A DNA stretch of 64,000 bases from Aestuariibacter sp. GTDB lineage: Bacteria > Pseudomonadota > Gammaproteobacteria > Enterobacterales > Alteromonadaceae. A model generated the notes under the pieces. That model searched no databases and was not told where the DNA came from. It saw nothing but the letters and a program-made list of their open reading frames with translations. The stretch covers positions 532,934-596,933 of the forward strand of contig CP051238.1 of the NCBI GenBank assembly GCA_017794925.1, written 5' to 3'. Below, piece after piece: positions 63,764 through 64,000 of this stretch; positions within the stretch are counted from its first letter, which is position 1; every line of letters starts with the position of its first letter. The position numbers and the translations under genes are program-made.

Positions 63764-64000
63764 ATGAATTTAAGACTCCTTTTTGTAGAAGACGACAAGA
63801 ACCTGGCCAATTCAGTTATTCACTACCTCGAACTCAATAAAATGACCTGCGATTATTGTGGCGATGGGAAAATTGCGCTGAATCTGCTGAAGGAAAATCA
63901 GTACGACGTGATTATTAGTGACGTGAATATGCCGAATATGGACGGCTACACGTTTTGCTCCAAAATGCGGGCGCAAGGCTGTGACACACCGCTAATTATG
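63764..64000 (+). CDS. Response regulator receiver domain, truncated by the window edge
   Basis: The first 79 codons of a response regulator: MNLRLLFVEDDKNLANS, with acidic pocket residues Glu9-Asp11, phosphoacceptor Asp53 in IISDVNMPNMDGY, and the strand TPLIM at the edge. The output domain is outside the window, so the class (OmpR-type or diguanylate-cyclase type) cannot be told. Its neighbour is the divergent GGDEF-EAL gene, which could point to c-di-GMP signalling. Confidence 0.88.
   Translation, partial: MNLRLLFVEDDKNLANSVIHYLELNKMTCDYCGDGKIALNLLKENQYDVIISDVNMPNMDGYTFCSKMRAQGCDTPLIM

Overview
The window reads as chromosomal DNA of a marine-type gammaproteobacterium close to the Alteromonadaceae. 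This is inferred from gene content: three large TonB-dependent receptors (one of the 'Xanthomonas-Caulobacter' subtype paired with a tryptophan-halogenase-like gene), exported glycosidases, LacI-family sugar regulators, feoAB, the ycjXF pair, and moderate G+C with AT-rich intergenic gaps. I see no rRNA, tRNA, CRISPR array, insertion sequence or prophage. The only mobility-type gene is a lone small serine recombinase.

Layout. 0-0.5 kb: feoAB ferrous iron uptake with a Fur-like palindrome (feoB runs off the left edge). 0.6-6 kb: a VOC protein, an Oar-like TonB receptor and a Tat-exported PhoX-family protein. 6-12.9 kb: ycjX/ycjF behind a lipoprotein gene, a soluble PAS-PAS chemoreceptor, a ThrE-type exporter and a CPBP protease. 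13-20 kb: a DUF7661 protein, a DUF885 peptidase, ethanolamine ammonia-lyase eutBC, a TyrB-type aminotransferase and an unknown protein. 20-27 kb: a P2-type ATPase, the serine recombinase, a two-component system with a degenerate kinase, and membrane/outer-membrane proteins.

27-35.5 kb: a Tat-exported GH1 beta-glucosidase diverges from a LysR regulator, which precedes a tight six-gene operon: amidohydrolase, MhpA-like FAD hydroxylase, GlcG/HbpS-like protein, extradiol-dioxygenase-like VOC protein, FAH-family hydrolase and HSL-type esterase. This looks like meta-cleavage of an unidentified phenolic compound, possibly the aglycone released by the glucosidase.

38.7-61 kb: a glycan or glycoside utilization region. 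One half holds a TonB receptor, a GH106 alpha-L-rhamnosidase, a LacI regulator with a NUDIX gene, and a set of proteins bearing export signals: gluconate-2-dehydrogenase subunit 3, GMC oxidoreductase, TIM-barrel isomerase/lyase-like lipoprotein, and a divergent Tat-exported Dabb protein. An 18-bp perfect palindrome sits between the divergent units. The set resembles a periplasmic oxidation-then-elimination route for cleaving glycosides. The other half holds a GH2 beta-galactosidase, a second LacI regulator, an MFS transporter, a third TonB receptor and the halogenase-like flavoprotein. Four promoter regions in this half carry variants of one GGGAAA(A/G)CGNTT operator, which suggests a local regulon of the second LacI protein.

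61-64 kb: a triple-PAS GGDEF-EAL protein and the start of a response regulator cut by the right edge. Functions come from reading motifs by eye, with no database search. Start codons were re-assigned where a ribosome-binding site or family N-terminus argued for it.
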